Source: Cenarchaeum sp. SB0662_bin_33 | Lineage (GTDB): Archaea; Thermoproteota; Nitrososphaeria; Nitrososphaerales; Nitrosopumilaceae | DNA: 7,447 nucleotides | Direction of reading: 5' to 3' | Assembly (NCBI GenBank): GCA_009840065.1 | Contig: VXON01000038.1 | Coordinates: 1-7,447 of the forward strand | Part shown: positions 4,837 to 7,447 of the stretch, in pieces | How positions within the stretch are numbered: the stretch's first letter is position 1 | Layout of the letters: each line of letters opens with the position of its first letter | Translations under genes and position numbers: made by a program | The notes under the pieces: model-generated | The model's database searches: none | The model's input: the letters and a program-made list of their open reading frames with translations, nothing else | Told to the model about the DNA's origin: nothing

Positions 4837-6288
4837 TTATGGTGGCAGATCCGCGGGAGCAAGTATGTCAGACACATAGTATCCTGACCCAAATATCAAA
4901 CCATCGTGCATTACAAGCCATGTGCGCTTGGTCTCTTCGTTGCTTGTTACCGGATTTATATGGTTATAGGCGACCCATGTGCCGGTTCCACGGCTGATTG
5001 CATCTATGATGTCTTGTGTGGCGAGCACCTCTGTAATGGCGCCCCAGTCTGCGACCTGCCCTATCAGATTTGGATTTACGTTCTGCGCCAGTGTGGTTCC
5101 TGTCTGCGGGTCGACTACAAAGAGATATGTGGTGAATGGCTCATCCGGTATAATATCGACAGAAGCCAGAGCGGAGGTTCGGCCGTCGCGTTCGTACTCT
5201 AGTATGTGGCCCTGTAGTGCAGACTGCACCTGATAGTCCAGTGTGTAGTAGCCCGAGCCAAAGACCAGTCCATCATGTAGTTGTAGATAGCTGCGCTTTA
5301 TCTGCTCTACACCTGCTGCCGGGTTGTGGAATGTGTACGTCACCCATACGCTGCCCCTTGCCTCTAGTTCATCTAGCACATCTGTAACAGACCTTGAGGA
5401 GGTATCAAGTATGGTCTCGGGTTGTCCCACCCTGGCAGGCACTACCCCATCGGCCAATCTGGTCCAGGATGTGGCATTTATCACAAACGGGTATAACGCA
5501 TCAGTTGTAATCGGCTCATCGAACGTTATAACATCTATCCATGCGTCATCTGCCCTGTTGGATTCATAGGTGCGTATGGTGCTGCTTACGGCAAATATTA
5601 CATCGGATTCAGGTATGTTGGATGAATAGTATCCTGACCCAAATATCAAACCATCGTGCATTACAAGCCATGTGCGCTTGGTCTCTTCGTTGCTTGTTAC
5701 CGGATTTATATGGTTATAGGCGACCCATGTGCCGGTTCCACGGCTGATTGCATCTATGATGTCTTGTGTGGCGAGCACCTCTGTAATGGCGCCCCAGTCT
5801 GCGACCTGCCCTATCAGATTTGGATTTACGCTCTGCGCCAGTGTGGTTCCTGTCTGCGGGTCGACTACAAAGAGATATGTGGCGAGTGGTTCGTCCGGTG
5901 TAGCATCAAATGCTGCAATGGCGGCATCCTTACCCTTGTCCTCATATTGAAGTACGCTACTAAACGTCACGGCCTGCACCTGTGAGTCCAGTATGTAATA
6001 ACCCGAGCCAAAGACCAGTCCATCGTGCAGCTGCAAGTATGTGCGCTTTAGTTGCTCTACACCCGTAGCCGGATTGTGGAATGTGTACGTAAGCCATATT
6101 CTGCCGTTCTCTCTTAGCTCTGCAGGCACATCATCAACCGACCTGCCGGATGTGTCAAGTATGGTCTCGGGTTGTCCCACCCTGGCAGGCACTACCCCAT
6201 CGGCCAATCTGGTCCAGGATGTGGCGTTTATCACAAACGGGTATAACGCGTCGGTAATGACAGGTTGTTTAGGCGTTATGATGTCAAC
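4837..6288 (-). CDS. tandem Cache-domain protein, C-terminal part (four modules)
   Basis: The frame resumes directly after an in-frame TGA (6291-6289) and runs to TAA. The first NTG codon is GTG at 6234 (465 residues from there), but module homology extends upstream of it (VDIITPKQPVITDALYPF), so GTG is probably not the real start. Four modules of about 84 residues alternate as A-B-A-B: A at about 6246-5995, B at 5877-5626, A at 5496-5245, B at 5127-4876. B modules show the single-Cache pattern: YLFVVDPQTGTTLAQ, NPNLIGQ, then GTGTWVAYNHINP and KRTWLVMHDGLIFGSGYY. A modules start LYPFVINATSWTRLADG and end HDGLVFGSGYY. Linkers of about 40 residues contain an acidic/helical stretch and a D-E-P turn. 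Cache domains normally sit outside the cell and bind small ligands for sensory proteins. No membrane segment, kinase or methyl-accepting part is visible here, and the protein ends ...ILAPADLPP soon after the last module. Ligand unknown. Same frame as the upstream part, so this is one gene. Confidence 0.8.
   Translation of the reverse strand, partial: VDIITPKQPVITDALYPFVINATSWTRLADGVVPARVGQPETILDTSGRSVDDVPAELRENGRIWLTYTFHNPATGVEQLKRTYLQLHDGLVFGSGYYILDSQVQAVTFSSVLQYEDKGKDAAIAAFDATPDEPLATYLFVVDPQTGTTLAQSVNPNLIGQVADWGAITEVLATQDIIDAISRGTGTWVAYNHINPVTSNEETKRTWLVMHDGLIFGSGYYSSNIPESDVIFAVSSTIRTYESNRADDAWIDVITFDEPITTDALYPFVINATSWTRLADGVVPARVGQPETILDTSSRSVTDVLDELEARGSVWVTYTFHNPAAGVEQIKRSYLQLHDGLVFGSGYYTLDYQVQSALQGHILEYERDGRTSALASVDIIPDEPFTTYLFVVDPQTGTTLAQNVNPNLIGQVADWGAITEVLATQDIIDAISRGTGTWVAYNHINPVTSNEETKRTWLVMHDGLIFGSGYYVSDILAPADLPP
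4876..5132 (-). repeat. B-type Cache module, near-identical copy 1
   Basis: This block matches 5626-5882 at a constant offset of 750 bases with one mismatch that I could find (T5081 against C5831). It almost exactly covers one Cache module (84 codons). The flanking linkers diverge clearly, which points to recent duplication with later divergence or to gene conversion limited to the module. Confidence 0.9.
5405..5499 (-). repeat. A-type Cache module 5' segment, copy in module 6
   Basis: This 95-base segment encodes INATSWTRLADGVV and the following residues to ILDTS. It matches 6155-6249 with one mismatch (A5476 against G6226) at the same 750-base offset, and 7244-7336 with several. Beyond it, this module resembles the first module (7160-7240) more than its near neighbour, a mosaic pattern. 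Confidence 0.85.
5626..5882 (-). repeat. B-type Cache module, near-identical copy 2
   Basis: Partner of 4876-5132, 750 bases (250 codons) away. The identity ends abruptly at both module borders (GGTGAATGGC against GGCGAGTGGT on one side). The codon-level identity, including silent positions, shows it is young or kept homogeneous. Confidence 0.9.
6155..6249 (-). repeat. A-type Cache module 5' segment, copy in module 4
   Basis: Near-identical to 5405-5499. The rest of this module differs (GRSVDDVPAELRENGRIW against SRSVTDVLDELEARGSVW), so the shared block is shorter than the module. Confidence 0.85.
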
Positions 6289-6291
6289 TCA
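6289..6291 (-). other. in-frame TGA splitting the Cache gene (Trp position)
   Basis: The TGA joins two halves in the same frame: ENNV before, VDIITPKQP after. The matching linker in the next repeat reads DDAWIDVITFDEP, with Trp (TGG) at this exact place. A single G-to-A change on the minus strand (C to T at 6289 on the plus strand) explains it. It could be a recent nonsense mutation, a sequencing error, or less likely a recoded stop. Confidence 0.85.
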
Positions 6292-7392
6292 CACGTTGTT
6301 CTCACGGTTCGACTCGTAGATAAACCTAGCATAGTCTGTCACCGACTGAGTATCAGCATCTGCAACGGTATATGGTGATAAGAAGATATAGTCATCATGG
6401 AAAATATACCATGCGCGTTTGATCTGCGTTATACCGGTAAAAACGTCGTAAAATGCAACCTGTGTCCACCATGAATCTCCCTCCTCGAGTTGGTCTAACA
6501 TCACATCGTTGCCCGTTGTCGATAGGGGGCGAACAGACCCGGCTAGACTGGGTACTCCCCCATGTGCAAGAATGTGTGTCGAGTTTGTCGCCACAGGATA
6601 CATATCAATATGGTTAAGCATGCCCGAAGAAATGACATCAAAGCCCGTCTCGGGATTGTTTCTGTATGTATAGATAGTATAGTCTACTACTGATTGTACC
6701 CGAATATCTGGTAGTGATATGCTTGCACCAAATATGTAACCATCATACAATATGATATACGAATGAGTGAGCTGGTCAGTCTGGGTTGCTGGATTTCGTG
6801 ACATATGCCACACCCAGATACCGTCCTCATGAGACTGTGGCTCTTCTTTGATGTCTTGCAGAGATTTGTCGGCCATATTCAGGTAGGGGCTGATGGTTTC
6901 CACCAGTCCGAGCGCCCTTCCATGGGCCACCACCTCCAGCGTTTCGGCATTAAGCACAAAGGTCGACTGTGTGGATAGGGGATCGGGTACATCCGGTGTT
7001 ATAATATCAAAGGCAGCAATACCGCGGGCCATATACAGGATTTTGGCCGAGTCTGCCAGAGACTGGGCCCTGAAGTCGTGCGGATAATAACCCGAGTCAA
7101 AGACCAGTCCATCATACAGGTAGAGCCAAGTACGTTTGAGCTGACTCACATCGGTAGCCGGGTTGTGGAATGTGTACGTCACCCATACGCTACCCCTTGC
7201 CTCTAGTTCATCTAATACATCTGCAACAGACCTTGAGGAGGTATCAAGTATGGTCTCGGGTTGTCCCACCCTGGCAGGCACTACACCATCAGCCAATCTG
7301 GTCCAGGATGTGGCGTTTATTATAAATGGGTACAACTCATCTGTTATGACGGGCTCCTCGGGGGTGATAATATCAAAGACACCAACACCATG
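6289..7392 (-). CDS. tandem Cache-domain protein, N-terminal part (three modules, 5' end missing)
   Basis: The frame is open from 7392, after a TGA at 7395-7393, to the TGA at 6291-6289. The only candidate start is TTG at 7335 (348 residues from there). That TTG falls inside the first module, and the preceding residues GVGVFDIITPEEPVITDE match inter-module linkers, so the 5' end looks truncated. Three modules: an A-type at about 7335-7084 (INATSWTRLADG ... LYDGLVFDSGYY), a diverged one at about 6966-6715 (TFVLNAETLEVVAHG ... LYDGYIFGASIS) and another at about 6603-6367 (MYPVATNSTHILAHGG ... FHDDYIFLSPYT). The two diverged modules have lost the FGSGYY ending, while the first is nearly a copy of the A modules downstream. 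There is no signal peptide, expected if the true N-terminus is absent. Role is inferred as in the downstream part: extracellular ligand sensing. A broken or silent gene is a serious alternative. Confidence 0.75.
   Translation of the reverse strand, partial: HGVGVFDIITPEEPVITDELYPFIINATSWTRLADGVVPARVGQPETILDTSSRSVADVLDELEARGSVWVTYTFHNPATDVSQLKRTWLYLYDGLVFDSGYYPHDFRAQSLADSAKILYMARGIAAFDIITPDVPDPLSTQSTFVLNAETLEVVAHGRALGLVETISPYLNMADKSLQDIKEEPQSHEDGIWVWHMSRNPATQTDQLTHSYIILYDGYIFGASISLPDIRVQSVVDYTIYTYRNNPETGFDVISSGMLNHIDMYPVATNSTHILAHGGVPSLAGSVRPLSTTGNDVMLDQLEEGDSWWTQVAFYDVFTGITQIKRAWYIFHDDYIFLSPYTVADADTQSVTDYARFIYESNRENNV
7244..7336 (-). repeat. A-type Cache module 5' segment, copy in module 1
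   Basis: Third copy of the segment, with a few substitutions (for example ACACCATCAG where the others have ACCCCATCGG). Together with its continuation to about 7160 it is closest to module 6 at 5321-5499. Confidence 0.8.
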
Positions 7393-7447
7393 TCAGTAGT
7401 TCAAAAAGTGAATATTAACAAATGAGTTTTTGATAAGTCAAAATTGG
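7393..7447. other. AT-rich edge of window, no gene seen
   Basis: The sequence becomes AT-rich just upstream of the Cache frame. A TTAATATT element occurs on the minus strand near 7411-7418 and an ATG at 7391, but that ATG opens a different frame that stops after 15 codons. It may be a promoter region or the junction of a truncation. Confidence 0.35.

Noticed and set aside
4876..6250. Direct repeats at a fixed 750-bp period considered as a CRISPR or satellite array
   Set aside because: The repeat is in frame, encodes Cache modules and has no short repeat-spacer structure.
4812..6319. Several plus-strand frames opposite the Cache gene, recurring with similar sequence
   Set aside because: They repeat only because the Cache modules on the minus strand repeat; they lack protein-like features and are shadows.

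Overview
The window looks archaeal, most likely from an ammonia-oxidising lineage (Nitrososphaerota/Thaumarchaeota, Cenarchaeum- or Nitrosopumilus-like). The evidence is a two-AAA-domain Cdc48/VAT ATPase paired with an Hsp20, TATA-type promoters lying immediately upstream of genes with no leader, a Shine-Dalgarno of the GGTGAT type only at the internal gene, heavy use of the ATA codon, and a tandem Cache-domain protein ending its modules in HDGLxFGSGYY. The taxonomic call is inference; the archaeal call is stronger.

Layout. 1-196: AT-rich upstream region with a long AT palindrome. 197-1327 (+): complete Fic-domain AMP-transferase with its own inhibitory motif and a C-terminal winged helix. 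1328-1552 (-): decayed N-terminal fragment of an IS630-like transposase. 1553-1859: intergenic, ending in a well-marked promoter in which two copies of TGTAAT-N4-ATTACA bracket the TATA box. 1860-2276 (+): Hsp20 small heat-shock protein. 2323-4451 (+): cdc48, broken by one missing base inside the D1 Walker A motif; restoring it gives a normal protein of about 709 residues. 4452-4836: a convergent intergenic region with a GC-richer core and a small orphan CxxC reading frame. 4837-7392 (-): one long reading frame of seven tandem Cache modules, split by an in-frame TGA at 6289-6291 and lacking a believable 5' end. 7393-7447: AT-rich, no gene seen.

How it fits together. Hsp20 and Cdc48 form a proteostasis pair: Hsp20 holds unfolding proteins and Cdc48 extracts and unfolds clients with ATP. 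The promoter layout suggests a leaderless hsp20 transcript that reads into an SD-led cdc48, under a repressor that could bind the twin operators. The Fic enzyme and the Cache protein look like independent accessory genes: a post-translational modifier and a sensory or surface protein that has diversified by internal duplication and gene conversion. The two lesions (cdc48 frameshift, Cache nonsense codon) are each one base away from an intact gene. Sequencing error, recent decay and recoding remain open, with error or recent mutation most likely for the essential cdc48.
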